The notes: generated by a model from the letters alone, not told the origin. A DNA stretch of 64,000 nucleotides from Terriglobus roseus DSM 18391 (GCF_000265425.1 NC_018014.1:2666001-2730000), one strand, 5' to 3'. Shown: positions 8,563 to 19,039, counted from the first letter of the stretch. A program made the numbers and translations.

Positions 8563-9237
8563 GTGCGGATATTAGTAGTCGAAGATGAGGTACGGCTCGC
8601 GGAGAATATTGCACGCGGGCTTCGCGAGGGCCCCGGATACGCCGTGGATATCGCGCACGATGGGAAAGCGGCGCTGGAGTTTTGCAACGCCGGCGACTAT
8701 GACCTGATCGTGCTGGACCTGATGCTGCCCGGCTGCAGCGGCGATGAGGTCGTTGCCAATTTGCGAGCAGCGAAGGTTGCGACACCAGTGCTGATCTTGA
8801 CCGCTGTCAGTCAAACGGATCGAACGATCTCGCTGCTGGATGCGGGCGCAGACGACTTCATGACCAAGCCCTTCGACCTGGGCGAGTTGATCGCACGATG
8901 CCGTGCGCTGATTCGCCGCAGCAAGGGCGCGAGCCAGTCGTTGTTGCGATTTGGCGAGCTCGAATTGCACACAGGAGAGCAGAGCGTGGTGCGGGAGGGG
9001 CGGCAGATCGATCTGTCGCCAACCGAGTTCCGCATTCTCGAATATCTGATGTACCGTCCACGGATAGTCGTTTCAAAGCGCGAACTGTTGGAGCACTTGT
9101 ATGACTTCACATGGGAGCACCACTCGAACGTCATTGAGGTCCATGTGTCGAATCTGCGAAGGAAGCTGCGTGGGAGCAAGGACGAGGACGTCGTTGAAAC
9201 ACTCCGTGGCCGTGGCTACCGTCTTGCCCAGTCGTAG
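8563..9237 (+). CDS. OmpR-family response regulator (CusR/QseB-like)
   Basis: A 224-residue response regulator. The receiver domain (1-115) has the acidic pocket VVEDE, phospho-acceptor Asp52 (LIVLDLMLP) and the KPF lysine. The winged-helix DNA-binding domain (about 130-222) ends VETLRGRGYRL. The frame is open from a GTG at 8530, but GTG at 8563 gives the canonical N-terminus MRILVVEDE and has a weak GGTGG upstream. The cognate kinase begins 6 nt after its stop. Confidence 0.9.
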   Translation: MRILVVEDEVRLAENIARGLREGPGYAVDIAHDGKAALEFCNAGDYDLIVLDLMLPGCSGDEVVANLRAAKVATPVLILTAVSQTDRTISLLDAGADDFMTKPFDLGELIARCRALIRRSKGASQSLLRFGELELHTGEQSVVREGRQIDLSPTEFRILEYLMYRPRIVVSKRELLEHLYDFTWEHHSNVIEVHVSNLRRKLRGSKDEDVVETLRGRGYRLAQS

Positions 9238-9243
9238 ACCCCT

Positions 9244-10632
9244 ATGAAGTCGCGATCCATCACGCGCCAGACGGTCGCGATCGTGCTGCTTGCACAGATA
9301 ACGTTCGCTCTTGTGTTGGGAGTCATCGCGATCCTGAGCGAACGCAATACCCGGCTGCGGGCCCTGGACCAGCAGATCGCGGGACGCCTGGATTCGCTGT
9401 TGGGAGCGATCCAGGATGCGGAAGACCCAGAAGACAACATCACGATTGACCCCGCCGAAGTCGACATCATGCGCGAGGATCGCTACGCCGTGTACTCGGA
9501 GAGCGGCAAGCTGATTGGTCGATCTGCCGATCACGAACCGGCACTTCCCGCACAGGGCGAGATGGGTCTCAGCAGACACCGGATCGATCGTTTGCAGTAT
9601 CACGTGCTTCGGCGGAACGCGTTACGCATCATCGACCGCGCAGAGAACCATGGCATAGGACTTCGACGCCCAGTAGTGATTGTGTACGCATCACCCGAGA
9701 ACCATGTGCTGCACGAGGTGTTTGAGGCGGTGGGTCGGCTGCTGGTTGCGATCGTTCTGGTGTCGGCCGCCGCAGCCTTTGTTACTGCATCGCTCGTTCG
9801 TAAGACGTTGCAACCGATTCGCGATCTGTCACTGGCGGCGCAGAGCGTGTCGTCCACTTCCCTGCAGTTCGATTCGCCACACAGTGCGATGCAGGTGGAT
9901 GAGTTGCGACCACTGGCCACGACGCTGTCTGCATTGATCGATGAACTGCGCGAGGCCTTTGCCAAGGAACAACGCTTTGTGGGCGATGCTGCGCATGAAT
10001 TGAAGACAGCCGTCGCCGTGGTGCGGTCGGCGGTCCAGGTGCTGATGCTGCGACGCCGCACCGAGCAGGAGTACGTCGCTGGGTTGGATCAGCTATTGCA
10101 GGACAATGATCGCGTCGAGGCGCTAGTGGCAAGCATGCTCGATTTGGCTCGCTTCGAGCAGGCTCCGAATGGGAAGGCGCCTTTACTGGATCTTGCGGAC
10201 GCGGCACGGGAGGCCTGCGCGACGATGGAGTCGATCGCCGAGACGCACGGTGTGCGGCTCGTCGTAGAAGATGAAGCGTATGCGACAACGCATCTGTCGA
10301 TGGATCGGGTTCAGACTCTGCTGACCAATCTCCTTTCAAACGCCATCCGTCACAGTTCGCCAGGAGGAACGGTGACTGTAGCGACGAAGCTTCAGGACGG
10401 CCATGCGGTGATCGAGGTAATCGACGAAGGCAGTGGTATTCCCGCGCACGCGTTGCCGCATGTCTTCGATCGTTTCTATCGCGCCGATCCGTCACGATCG
10501 CGCGCCTCCGGAGGAACCGGTCTTGGACTGGCAATCTGCAAGTCAATCGTAGAGTCTGCGGGGGGCAGGATCGACATCACCAGCACCGTTGGTAAGGGCA
10601 CGCGCGTAAGGGCTCTCTTCATCACCGCTTAA
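9244..10632 (+). CDS. Sensor histidine kinase, HAMP-containing
   Basis: A 462-residue membrane kinase. It has TM1 (about 10-30), a periplasmic sensor of about 125 residues, TM2 (about 160-182) and HAMP (about 183-236). The HisKA domain carries His251 (GDAAHELKTAVA). The HATPase has N-box LLTNLLSNAIRHS and G-boxes DEGSGIP and GGTGLGLAICKS. The architecture matches QseC/CusS-type kinases and the gene is the partner of the preceding regulator. The RND efflux operon nearby is a plausible target, but this is inferred only from proximity. Confidence 0.9.
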   Translation: MKSRSITRQTVAIVLLAQITFALVLGVIAILSERNTRLRALDQQIAGRLDSLLGAIQDAEDPEDNITIDPAEVDIMREDRYAVYSESGKLIGRSADHEPALPAQGEMGLSRHRIDRLQYHVLRRNALRIIDRAENHGIGLRRPVVIVYASPENHVLHEVFEAVGRLLVAIVLVSAAAAFVTASLVRKTLQPIRDLSLAAQSVSSTSLQFDSPHSAMQVDELRPLATTLSALIDELREAFAKEQRFVGDAAHELKTAVAVVRSAVQVLMLRRRTEQEYVAGLDQLLQDNDRVEALVASMLDLARFEQAPNGKAPLLDLADAAREACATMESIAETHGVRLVVEDEAYATTHLSMDRVQTLLTNLLSNAIRHSSPGGTVTVATKLQDGHAVIEVIDEGSGIPAHALPHVFDRFYRADPSRSRASGGTGLGLAICKSIVESAGGRIDITSTVGKGTRVRALFITA

Positions 10633-10687
10633 GCGGTGGTCGCGACACTGAGGTGCCGGCCGTCATGATGGCCGCAGGGTGGATGCG

Positions 10688-11689
10688 ATGAAGCGATATG
10701 CGACGTCTCTGGCAGCAATGTGCTGCCTGGTTGCGATGAGTTCGATGGCCCAGACTCCGTACAAGGTAGTGGCCCAGTGGAAGATTGGCGGCACCGGCGG
10801 ATGGGATTATCTGCTTGCAGATGGCCCAGCCCACCGGCTTTACATTACGCACAACAGCCGTGTCGAAGTGGTGGATACCGCAACGGGCAAGCCCGTCGGT
10901 GCAGTGACGGGACTGAAGAGTACGCACGGCATCGCGCTCGATCCGGATGGCAAAACCGGCTACATCAGCGATGGTGCGGGAAACGCGGTCGTCATCTTTG
11001 ATCGCACGTCGCTCGCAATACTGGCAACCATTCCGGCGGGAACGAACCCAGACGGCATTGCGTATGAGCCGACCACGAAGACGGTCTGGGCCTTCAATGG
11101 CCGCAGCAACAATATCTCGGTGATCGATCCTGCGAAGAAGACGGTCCTCGCGACCATCGCGCTGCCGGGCAAGCCTGAGTTTCCGCAGGTCGATGGCAAG
11201 GGTGCCGTCTTCGTGAACATCGAGGACAAGAACAGCATCGTCAAGCTGGATGCGTCAGCGAAAAAGGCCGTAGAGACATGGTCGCTGCCGGGTTGTGAAT
11301 CGCCGTCCGGCATGGCCATGGACACGACGCATGGCCATCTTTTCTCCGTATGCGACGGAGACAAGATGGCTGTGACCGACGCCAAAACCGGCAAGCAGAT
11401 TGCGCTGGCGTCGATCGGCGCGGGACCGGATGCTGCCGGATACGACGCAAAGAATCAGCTCGCATTTTCTTCGAATGGAGAGACCGGAACTCTCTCCGTC
11501 GTCGACGCTGCGCATGGCTACAAGACCGTGCAGACGCTGGCGACGAAGAAGGGAGCACGCACGATGGCCTACGACGCTGCGACCAACAGGATCTACCTGA
11601 TGACAGCGGAGTACGGCGCACCGGCCGCCGGATCGAAGAGGCCTTCCGTTCTACCGGACACTGCCACAGTGCTTGTCGTGGGCAAGTAG
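10688..11689 (+). CDS. Secreted YncE-like beta-propeller (YVTN repeat) protein
   Basis: A 333-residue exported protein with a signal peptide (about 1-21, ending SSMAQTPYK). About seven propeller blades follow with repeats such as RVEVVDTATGKPV, VVIFDRTSLAILATIPAG, ISVIDPAKKTVLATIALPG and MAVTDAKTGKQIALASIG. An in-frame GTG lies three codons upstream, but ATG at 10688 has AGGG 8 nt before it. Such propellers are often binding scaffolds and some are nitrite-reductase-like; no heme-ligand motif is evident here. It may be co-transcribed with the two-component pair 55 bp upstream. The function is unknown. Confidence 0.82.
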   Translation: MKRYATSLAAMCCLVAMSSMAQTPYKVVAQWKIGGTGGWDYLLADGPAHRLYITHNSRVEVVDTATGKPVGAVTGLKSTHGIALDPDGKTGYISDGAGNAVVIFDRTSLAILATIPAGTNPDGIAYEPTTKTVWAFNGRSNNISVIDPAKKTVLATIALPGKPEFPQVDGKGAVFVNIEDKNSIVKLDASAKKAVETWSLPGCESPSGMAMDTTHGHLFSVCDGDKMAVTDAKTGKQIALASIGAGPDAAGYDAKNQLAFSSNGETGTLSVVDAAHGYKTVQTLATKKGARTMAYDAATNRIYLMTAEYGAPAAGSKRPSVLPDTATVLVVGK

Positions 11690-11705
11690 TTTCTCGCATA
11701 AGACA

Positions 11706-11742
11706 AAGAGGAGGAGGCTCGCACGAGCCTCCTCCTCTTCTT
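11706..11742 (+). terminator. Strong intrinsic terminator
   Basis: A 15-bp perfect stem, AAGAGGAGGAGGCTC (11706-11720) with GAGCCTCCTCCTCTT (11725-11739), has a 4-nt loop and a T-rich tail. It lies between the convergent propeller gene and RND gene and can serve both. Confidence 0.9.
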
Positions 11743-11752
11743 GTTTGCAGTA

Positions 11753-14700
11753 CTAAGCCGTGATGGCGTCATCGTGCGAGGACCGCGTGAGTCCGTAGTA
11801 AATCAGCGGCGTGACGATGAGGCTAAGTAGCATGGAGATGGCAATGCCGCCGATCACAGCAATGGCAAGCGGCTGTAGCATCTGCGAGCCCGCGCCGATT
11901 GCCAACGCAAGTGGCAGCATACCCGTCACAGCGGCGAGTGCCGTCATCAGAATGGGCCTCAACCGCCGCTGCGCAGACATCTTCATCGCATCAAGCGCGG
12001 ACATACCCTCCGCGCGAAATCTTTCGTCTGCGTCCAGCAGCAGGATGCCATTCTTCGCAACAATACCAATCACCATGATGAGTCCCATGAACGAAGCCAC
12101 GTTGAAGGCAGTGCCCGTCACGAGCAATGCTCCCACAACACCTGCAATCGATAGCACTGAGGACGACAGGATAGCGATCGGTGCAGCAAAGTTCCGGAAC
12201 TCTGTAAGCAGCACACCAAAGACAAGAATCAGAGCAAGCAGCAACACACGCACAAGCTCGCCGAAGGACTTCTGCTGCTCCTCATAGGTGCCACCATATT
12301 CCACGCGCACGCTCGGCGGGATATGCATCGCCTGCACCCGCGCCTGAACAGCCTTCACGGCCGTCCCAAGATCCGTGCCCTCAAGCTGTGCCGTGACAGT
12401 CACCAGGCGCTGCAGATTCTCACGCTTGATCTCGTTCTGCGGCGGCAGCTGCGTAATCTCAGCCAATGATCCAAGCGACGCCGTCCGACCTGATGCCGAG
12501 TTGAAGACGGTGTCACGAATCGTATCCAGGTCTCGCCGCGTTGCATCGCCAAGCCGTACGCGCACAGTATAAGGACGCCCATTCGCGATGACCGGATCGT
12601 TCACAGTGACGCCGTCCAGAATGGACGTCGCATCCTCCGCGGCCTCCTGCGGTGTGAAGCCAAGCCGTGCAGCCAGCTGCGGGTCTACCTGGAAGTTAGT
12701 GGCCGGCCCACTAATGGTGTTGTCGATGCCGTTCTCGATGCTGACGACACCTTTCACCTTGCCAATCTCATCCGCGATGCGCGGAGCAAGTTCGCTCAGC
12801 AGCGCAAAGTCCTGGCTGAAGAGCTTGATCTGGATTGGCTCCGGCGCATTGGAGAGATCGTTGATGTTGTCCTGCAACACCTGGATATACTCCGTGTCGA
12901 GCTGCGGCTCGGCCGCCTTCACCTTCGCGCGAACCTCCGCGATCACCTCATCGATCGCGCGGTCACGCTTCCCTTTCAGCTTGACCGTCATGTCGCCCGT
13001 ATTGGCTTCGGTCACAGCAGCGAGTCCCATCTGCAGACCCGTGCGGCGACTGACACTTTCCACCTCAGGTGTCTTTTTCAGAATCTGTTCGACGCGCGCC
13101 AGTACATCGCTCGTGGACTGTAGCGAACTGCCCGCAGGCATGATGTAGTCGATGATGAAGCCGCCCTCATCCATCTCCGGCAGCAGGTCCGAGCCAAGCG
13201 AGCGATATGCCAACAGCGTGCCGACAACAAGCACAGCGCACACACCGACGAGCGCCCAGGGCCGTGCCAACGAAAAGTCCAGAGCACGATGATGCCAACG
13301 CATCACACGCCCCAACACCTTGCCCGGTTCGCTTTGATGAGGAGCGCTATCGCCATCCGGTGCATGCTTCAACAGCAGCAGCGCAAGGCCCGGCGTAAAG
13401 CTGACTGCGAGTACCAACGATGTCAGCAGTGACACCGTCATGGTCGTCGCAAGTGCGCGAAAGAAGCTACCCGTAACTCCGGTAACTGCAACCAGTGGCA
13501 GAAACACCACGACCGGCGTGATCGTCGAACCGATCAGCGGCACTGCAATCTCTTTCAGTGCGAGCCGCACAGCATCCAGGCGCGACTGTCCGCTATCTCG
13601 ATGGAGAACAATGTTTTCGACAACAACGATCGCATCGTCGATAACAAGACCGATCGCAGCGGCAAGACCACCCAGCGTCATCAGGTTGAAACTCTCGCCG
13701 ATCAACCAGAGCGCAAGCACCGTCGCAGCAACAGTAACGGGGATCACGAGTCCTGCGATAAGCGATGACCGCCAGTCCCGCAGGAACAAATAGAGGATGA
13801 TGCAGGCGAGTACGAGACCGATGAGGATCGCGTCACGCACACTACTGATACTCTCGCGAACGATCTGCGATTGATCGTAATAAGGCTTGAGAAGAACGCC
13901 CTTAGGCAGCTTCGTCGTTAAATCTGCAACCACAGCGCCAACACCGTCGGCCACTGCAACCGTGTTACTGCTGGGCTGGCGTGTAATGTTCAGGAGCACC
14001 GCCGGCTGGTCGTCCGCAGTGACCGCCGTGTAAACAGGCATGGTCGCTTGAATGACGTCCGCAACATCGCCAATGCGCACCGGCGCGCCACTGCTCGTGG
14101 TCTTTACAGAGAGCTGCTTCAGACCATCGATATCATGCGCTTGCGCTCCTACCAGAGCGAGGATCAGTTGGTGATCCTGCTGATACAGTCCCGGCGAGTC
14201 AATGATGTTCGACGTCTGGATCGCGTTGGTCAGGTCCAGGATCGTGACGCCCGCGGCCTGCAGCTTCGCCATGTTCGGAACTACGTGAAACTCCGGCACC
14301 TGTCCGCCTTGAATGGTGACCGTACTGACACCGCTCACCCTATTGAGCGGCGGCTTCAGCGTGTACTGCGCCAGCTCCCATAGCTGCGACTGCGACAGCG
14401 TATTCGATGTCAGCGAGTAACCAAGGATGGGAAAGGTCGCGAAGGTCAGGCGGTTCGTCGTGAGCTTCGCCGTAGTCGGCAACGTCTGCTGCACTTTGCT
14501 GAGTGCTGAGTCGACAAGCTGCAGCGTGCGAAACATGTCGACGGACCAATCAAAGAAGAGACTGACCTCTGCAGATCCACGGCTCGTTGTGGAACGCACC
14601 GTCATCAGGCCGGGAACGCTGTTCACAGCGTCTTCAATCGGCTTGGTGATAGTGACCTGCATCTGCCCGACCGGCATGACGCCGTTGTCCACGCCGATCA

Positions 14701-14852
14701 CTACGCGCGGAAAGTTTGTCTCCGGAAATACGGCGATGGGCGTGCGAAAGAACGCATAGGATTCCCGCGATCGTCAGCACGACCGCGAGGAATAACACAG
14801 TACGCACCGACCGCGCCAGCCAGTACTGATCCGACTCGCGTGCGGCAGCCAT
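11753..14852 (-). CDS. RND efflux transporter, inner-membrane pump (single-base frameshift near the N-terminus)
   Basis: This encodes an RND permease of the HAE1/MdtB type. TM4 motifs are GLAAAIGLVIDDAIVVVENI, and two large periplasmic porter regions follow the usual order. The uninterrupted frame covers only 11753-14701 and lacks TM1. In another frame the N-terminus runs from ATG at 14852 (MAAARESDQYWLARS ... AGI). Removing one G from the pair at 14759-14760 (plus strand) joins them as AGIYAFFRTPIAVFPETNFP, giving 1032 residues. The start overlaps the adaptor stop (TGATG). As it stands the gene is broken or read by frameshifting; a sequencing error is equally possible. Confidence 0.88.
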
Positions 14853-16150
14853 CAGTCCTTGCCCTCGGCTGCCTTGCCTGCGGCGGGTTTGTCGTCGTCC
14901 GCTTCGCCGGGCTTGCCGACCTTCACCTTTGTGCCATCATCCAGACCGTAGCCGCCTTCCGTGATGACGTTATCGGTGGGTGACAACCCCGACAGTATCT
15001 GCACGCTCTCTGGCGTGCGGATGCCGACCTTCACCGGCTTCTTGTGCGCAGCACCATCCGCGCCGATCACGACGACAGCCGTGCTGCCGTCGGCAGCAGG
15101 AACGATGGCTGCGAGAGGAATCTGGAGTGCGTTGTTGACGGTCGTTCCGGTCAGCGTCGCATGAACGGGAGTGCCTACCTTCAGTGTGCCGCTCGTATTG
15201 CTGACCCTGACCCAAACTTCGACAGTCGTGGATCCCGTATCCAGAGCGGGACTCAGAAATGAAACCGTTCCTTCGAGCGGATCGTCCACGCCGGGAATCT
15301 TGACCTCAGCCTTGTCGCCCACGTGCAGCTTCTGAGCGCTGGGTTGCGCCAGATGCAGCTTTGCAAGGAGCGATGACGTGTCCATCACGGTGACCACGGT
15401 TGTGCCTGACTGTGCTGTTTCCCCGGGGAACAATGGTCGATCCGTGACGACACCGCTGATCGGACTCCGCAACTGCGCGTAACTCACCTGCGCCTCGGCA
15501 CTAAGTAACTTGCCGCGGGCCGACGTAAGCTGTCCCTCGGCAGTCTGCTTGGACGTTGCGCGCGTCGTCGACATCACACTATCCAAATGTCTTACGGCAA
15601 TGTCGTACGTAGCCTCTGCCTGCACGGCGGTCGCGTAGGCGGTGTCCGCATCGCGTCCCGACAGAGCTCCCTCTTGAAACAACTTCCTGCGTTCGTCCGC
15701 AGTCCGCTTGGCAACGTCGCGCGCAGCCTTCGCCTGCATGACATCGACCTCTGCCTTTTTCACATCCTCTGGGATGGAGGCGTTTACAGCGGTGGTCAGC
15801 GCAGCGTTCGCGGTGGTGACTGAACCGCGGCTATCCGCAGCAGCACCTCGCAGGTCGCGATCATCCAACGCGACAAGTAACTGGCCCTGCTTCACGCGCT
15901 GGCCACGCTCTACGTACTCATGCAGGATGGGCGCGCTGATGCGGGGCGCGATCGCTGCTTGGGAGAGTGGCGCAAGGATCGCGTCAGCCGCGATCTCCTC
16001 CGAAATAGAACCGGTCGTTGGATGTGCAGCCTGCACCGTGACGACGGGTGCCTCGGCCTCCTGATCCTTGCTCTTGCAAGCGGTGGTCGCAATCAGCGCC
16101 AGTGACAGCAGAGCAACAAAGTTCTTGCGGGAGCTACGTTCAACGTTCAT
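14852..16150 (-). CDS. RND efflux periplasmic adaptor (MFP/HlyD family), lipoprotein
   Basis: A 432-residue membrane-fusion protein. The N-terminus has a lipoprotein-like signal with Cys26 (LALIATTAC). A biotinyl-lipoyl half (ISAPILHEYVERGQRVKQGQLLVALDD, about 70-97), a long alpha-hairpin, the second lipoyl half (LRSPISGVVTDRP), a beta-barrel and a membrane-proximal domain follow. It is the middle gene of a tolC-mfp-rnd operon with 4-nt and 1-nt overlaps on its two sides. It bridges the inner-membrane pump and the outer-membrane channel. Confidence 0.93.
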   Translation of the reverse strand: MNVERSSRKNFVALLSLALIATTACKSKDQEAEAPVVTVQAAHPTTGSISEEIAADAILAPLSQAAIAPRISAPILHEYVERGQRVKQGQLLVALDDRDLRGAAADSRGSVTTANAALTTAVNASIPEDVKKAEVDVMQAKAARDVAKRTADERRKLFQEGALSGRDADTAYATAVQAEATYDIAVRHLDSVMSTTRATSKQTAEGQLTSARGKLLSAEAQVSYAQLRSPISGVVTDRPLFPGETAQSGTTVVTVMDTSSLLAKLHLAQPSAQKLHVGDKAEVKIPGVDDPLEGTVSFLSPALDTGSTTVEVWVRVSNTSGTLKVGTPVHATLTGTTVNNALQIPLAAIVPAADGSTAVVVIGADGAAHKKPVKVGIRTPESVQILSGLSPTDNVITEGGYGLDDGTKVKVGKPGEADDDKPAAGKAAEGKD

Positions 16151-17496
16151 GGGAGCCTTCCCGTCAGGGTTTGCAGTTGCGCGCGTGCCAGTTGATAGCG
16201 CAGTTGCCCGTCAACCTGTGCTGTCTCCGCATTGATGACGGCGGCTTGTGCGTCCACCACTTCCAGCGCGGTGCTTTCGCCATCGACGTAGCGAAGGTTC
16301 GTCAGGCGAAGGCTCTCGCGTGCCGTGATCACGCTGGCATCGAGCGAGCGCAGTTGTTGCGCGGCCAGGTCGGCCTCGGCGTAGAACTCTTCCAGGTTCG
16401 CAAGTAAACGACGTTGTGCTGCGGTGAGGACGACACGGGCAGCTCCGGCGCGTAGCTTGCTTGCCCTGATCCTGCGTTCCGTTGCGAGCCAATCCCATAC
16501 GGGAATATCCAGCGTTGCGCTCATCGCGTAACCAAGATTGCGGATACCGTCGGGACCGTTCACGCCAAAGTTTGTCGCGTCGATGCCGTAGGTGTAATTG
16601 AGCGCGAGATCCGGCGTGAGCGCTGCCTTCGACGCAAACGTATCTGCCTGCGCCACCTGCAGACCGGCAATTGCGCTGCGGATCTCCGGATTATTCTGCT
16701 TCGCCAGACTGTCGATGCCGGGTCGGTCCGGCAACGGTGGTGGGATCGCCGGGATGTCGAGCGTGTACGGCGTGGATGGGTCCGGGTACAGCAGCACGCC
16801 TAGTTCAAGCCGCGCTTTGGTGGCGGCCAGCTTCGCGTCGGCCAGATCTCGCTCACGTTGCTGCTGTTGAAGCTGCGCCTTCAGAACGTCAGCGTGCGCA
16901 ACTTCGCGGGCCTGTTCGCGCTTCTGCGTGATGTCGAGAAAGTGGTTGGCTTCGTTCAAAGCCTCAGCGGCTACGGTGGCCTTTTGCCCGGCGCCCTGTG
17001 AGCCGTAGAAGAGATTTGTCACCGCCACCACAAGGCCACGGCGAGCGACCTCCGCTTCGGCCTCCGCACGCAGTGCGCTGGCAGTTGCAGAGCGTATTGC
17101 TGCGATCTGGCCAAGGCCAATACGCTCATCGACTACGCCCTGGCTGGCATACTCGCGGATGGCGTTGTTCGCGATGAAGAGGGGCGAAGCATCGCCGGTG
17201 ACCTGACCGATCCTACTTGCGGCCACACCGTTGGGCTGCGTGTAGACCGCCTGATTGTGATACGTGACCGTCGGCAGCAAGGCTGTCTTTGCGTTGGTAC
17301 GCTCGAGAGCCAGCGCACCGCGTTCTGCGACGGCAGCGGCGTACTGTGGCTCATTCGCCTGCACCATGGTGATTGCCTGCTCAAGTGACAAAGCAGAAGT
17401 CTGGGCCGCTGGCGTTGCTATCGGAGCAGAAGTAGCGGTCTGACAGGGCGCGCTCATGGCGCACAGCAACATCCACCAGATGCATCCAGTCCGCAT
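16147..17496 (-). CDS. TolC-family outer-membrane efflux channel
   Basis: A 449-residue protein with a signal peptide (about 1-20) and two OEP repeats (about 35-230 and 240-445). It has typical heptad-rich helices such as LSLEQAITMVQANEPQYAAAVAERGAL and LRLTNLRYVDGESTALEVVDAQ. First gene of the efflux operon; its stop overlaps the adaptor start (ATGA). It probably forms the exit duct for the RND pump. Confidence 0.93.
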   Translation of the reverse strand: MRTGCIWWMLLCAMSAPCQTATSAPIATPAAQTSALSLEQAITMVQANEPQYAAAVAERGALALERTNAKTALLPTVTYHNQAVYTQPNGVAASRIGQVTGDASPLFIANNAIREYASQGVVDERIGLGQIAAIRSATASALRAEAEAEVARRGLVVAVTNLFYGSQGAGQKATVAAEALNEANHFLDITQKREQAREVAHADVLKAQLQQQQRERDLADAKLAATKARLELGVLLYPDPSTPYTLDIPAIPPPLPDRPGIDSLAKQNNPEIRSAIAGLQVAQADTFASKAALTPDLALNYTYGIDATNFGVNGPDGIRNLGYAMSATLDIPVWDWLATERRIRASKLRAGAARVVLTAAQRRLLANLEEFYAEADLAAQQLRSLDASVITARESLRLTNLRYVDGESTALEVVDAQAAVINAETAQVDGQLRYQLARAQLQTLTGRLP

Positions 17497-17506
17497 GGAG
17501 CGAGCC

Positions 17507-17566
17507 TAATGCAATAAGCATTAAGGTTGACTGAATATCTACGCTTAAATCCCGCGTAATTTACGC
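17507..17566. promoter_or_regulatory. Two palindromes in the efflux-operon promoter region
   Basis: TAATGC (17507-17512) and GCATTA (17518-17523) form a perfect 6-5-6 dyad 10 bp upstream of the tolC start. GCGTAA-T-TTACGC (17554-17566) is a second perfect palindrome. They could be operators for a TetR/MarR-type regulator or for the nearby response regulator, but neither is proven. The 77-bp gap has no gene. Confidence 0.35.
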
Positions 17567-17572
17567 CCCGCT

Positions 17573-19018
17573 CTAGAAGTGAAAGATTAGATCGGTCGTC
17601 ACGGTGAACTGGTTGGTACGTGTGCCGTTATCGTAGGCTCGCCGATCCCACGCGTGGTCGAAGCGTATCTCTGGACGCACCTGCACCGTGGTTCCCACCC
17701 AATGGCTCAGCATCAGTGTCTCTTCGCTGTAACGGGTCGCGTACCCCGTGCGCTGCCCCTTCTTGTCGTTCAAAAAGTCGGTGCGCAAGGAGACGAAATC
17801 GTGCGGCGAGAGTTGCTTGTTCAGGTAGTGAACGGCAGCCCATTCCGGGGCAAAACAGGTCTGCAGCCCCGGCCTGCAATTGGCGCCGTTTGTTCCCTTC
17901 TCCGGAACGATCGAGCCGTTCACGCTTGGCACGTCTCTCTGTGACATGGAGTACACCTCCGTTGCCATGTGCCAGGTGCTGCCAAACTTGTGATACCAGG
18001 TGGCGTCGTACATCTGAAGATTGTTAAAGGCATACTTGCCGTCGTTAATGCCGTTCGCGCAGACGTAGAAATTGTCATTGACGCTGGTCGTCGTATAACT
18101 CACACAACCTGTAAATGCCGGCTTGGCATCAGGTGTCCACGGCGCGACATCATGACTGGCAGACAGCCCGGCCTGCACCGTCCATCGATCATTCAACTGA
18201 ATAGTCGCGAGAATGCCGGTGTCCGTAAAGGGATCAACCGCGTAGAGCAGTGAGTGGCTGAACATGTAGTTGTTCGGCGTCAGCTGCGCTTCAATGCCCG
18301 GAATCGAAATATAGCGACCAGCGCGGATATTCATGCCGTGCGCGACGTGTGGAAAGTAGACGTCGACGTACTCAAGCACCGGATCGAAGCCGTACTGCCG
18401 ATTGTTCTTCAACAACTGTTGGCTGAAGTAACCCTTGTTCGTCGTGGAGCGATAGTCGGTGCCAAAGAAGCCCGTCACATGGAAACCCCAGTCGATGTGA
18501 TCTCGCTGTACCGTGTCAGGCAACCGCTCTACGTAGACAACTGCCTGTCCAAGCTCCACACGATTGGAGTAGATGGCATTCGTCTGCGGATAGTTACGGT
18601 CGCGTGAGGTGGAGAGATTCGCCGTCGGCTCAATCCATCCATAGACCTTGGTGCGGCCTGTCGCGCCGTTGATCGCCGTCTGCAGCGGGTAAACGTTGCC
18701 GTCTGACTCACCAATCGTGGGCGAACCACCATAAGACCAGTCCGCGCTTGGGAACGGCGGCGAGTTGAGCGGCGACGGAACACTGCGGCGTGGCGCTGCA
18801 GGACCACTGACTGCCGTTCCCTTCCAGTCCGTTCGATAAAAGTCGATCCACCGCCCAACGAAGCCTGGTCTGGGAGTCGGTGCGGTCGCGGTCTTCTCGA
18901 CTGCAGGCGCCTCGGGCACCGACTGTGCCTTGAGTGGCGTTGCGTACAACGAGAGTGCCGCGACCATCGTCAGGACGAAGGTGGTGCAGGTATGCGCGTT
19001 CTGAATCGAATTCGTCAT
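17573..19018 (-). CDS. Outer-membrane porin, BBP2/OmpL-like (porin 1)
   Basis: A 481-residue beta-barrel with a signal peptide (about 1-32, ending PLKAQS), a Pro-rich linker and a BBP2-type barrel ending TVTTDLIFHF. Shared signatures with porin 2 at 32434-33954 are WIDFYRTDWKGTA / LGHFYGQDWAGTA, GFDPVLEY, PGIEAQL and KFGSTWHMATE. A TTCTTA-like 11-bp direct repeat lies 56-73 bp upstream of its ATG, so it may belong to the local potassium regulon. Substrate unknown; a passive ion or solute channel is the best guess. Confidence 0.85.
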   Translation of the reverse strand: MTNSIQNAHTCTTFVLTMVAALSLYATPLKAQSVPEAPAVEKTATAPTPRPGFVGRWIDFYRTDWKGTAVSGPAAPRRSVPSPLNSPPFPSADWSYGGSPTIGESDGNVYPLQTAINGATGRTKVYGWIEPTANLSTSRDRNYPQTNAIYSNRVELGQAVVYVERLPDTVQRDHIDWGFHVTGFFGTDYRSTTNKGYFSQQLLKNNRQYGFDPVLEYVDVYFPHVAHGMNIRAGRYISIPGIEAQLTPNNYMFSHSLLYAVDPFTDTGILATIQLNDRWTVQAGLSASHDVAPWTPDAKPAFTGCVSYTTTSVNDNFYVCANGINDGKYAFNNLQMYDATWYHKFGSTWHMATEVYSMSQRDVPSVNGSIVPEKGTNGANCRPGLQTCFAPEWAAVHYLNKQLSPHDFVSLRTDFLNDKKGQRTGYATRYSEETLMLSHWVGTTVQVRPEIRFDHAWDRRAYDNGTRTNQFTVTTDLIFHF

Positions 19019-19039
19019 CGGGCCCTTGAAAGCAGCGGG

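Noticed and set aside
14755..14766. Programmed +1 frameshift in the RND gene
   Set aside because: No slippery codon, in-frame stop at the shift site or stimulatory structure of a known type is evident; error or mutation is simpler.
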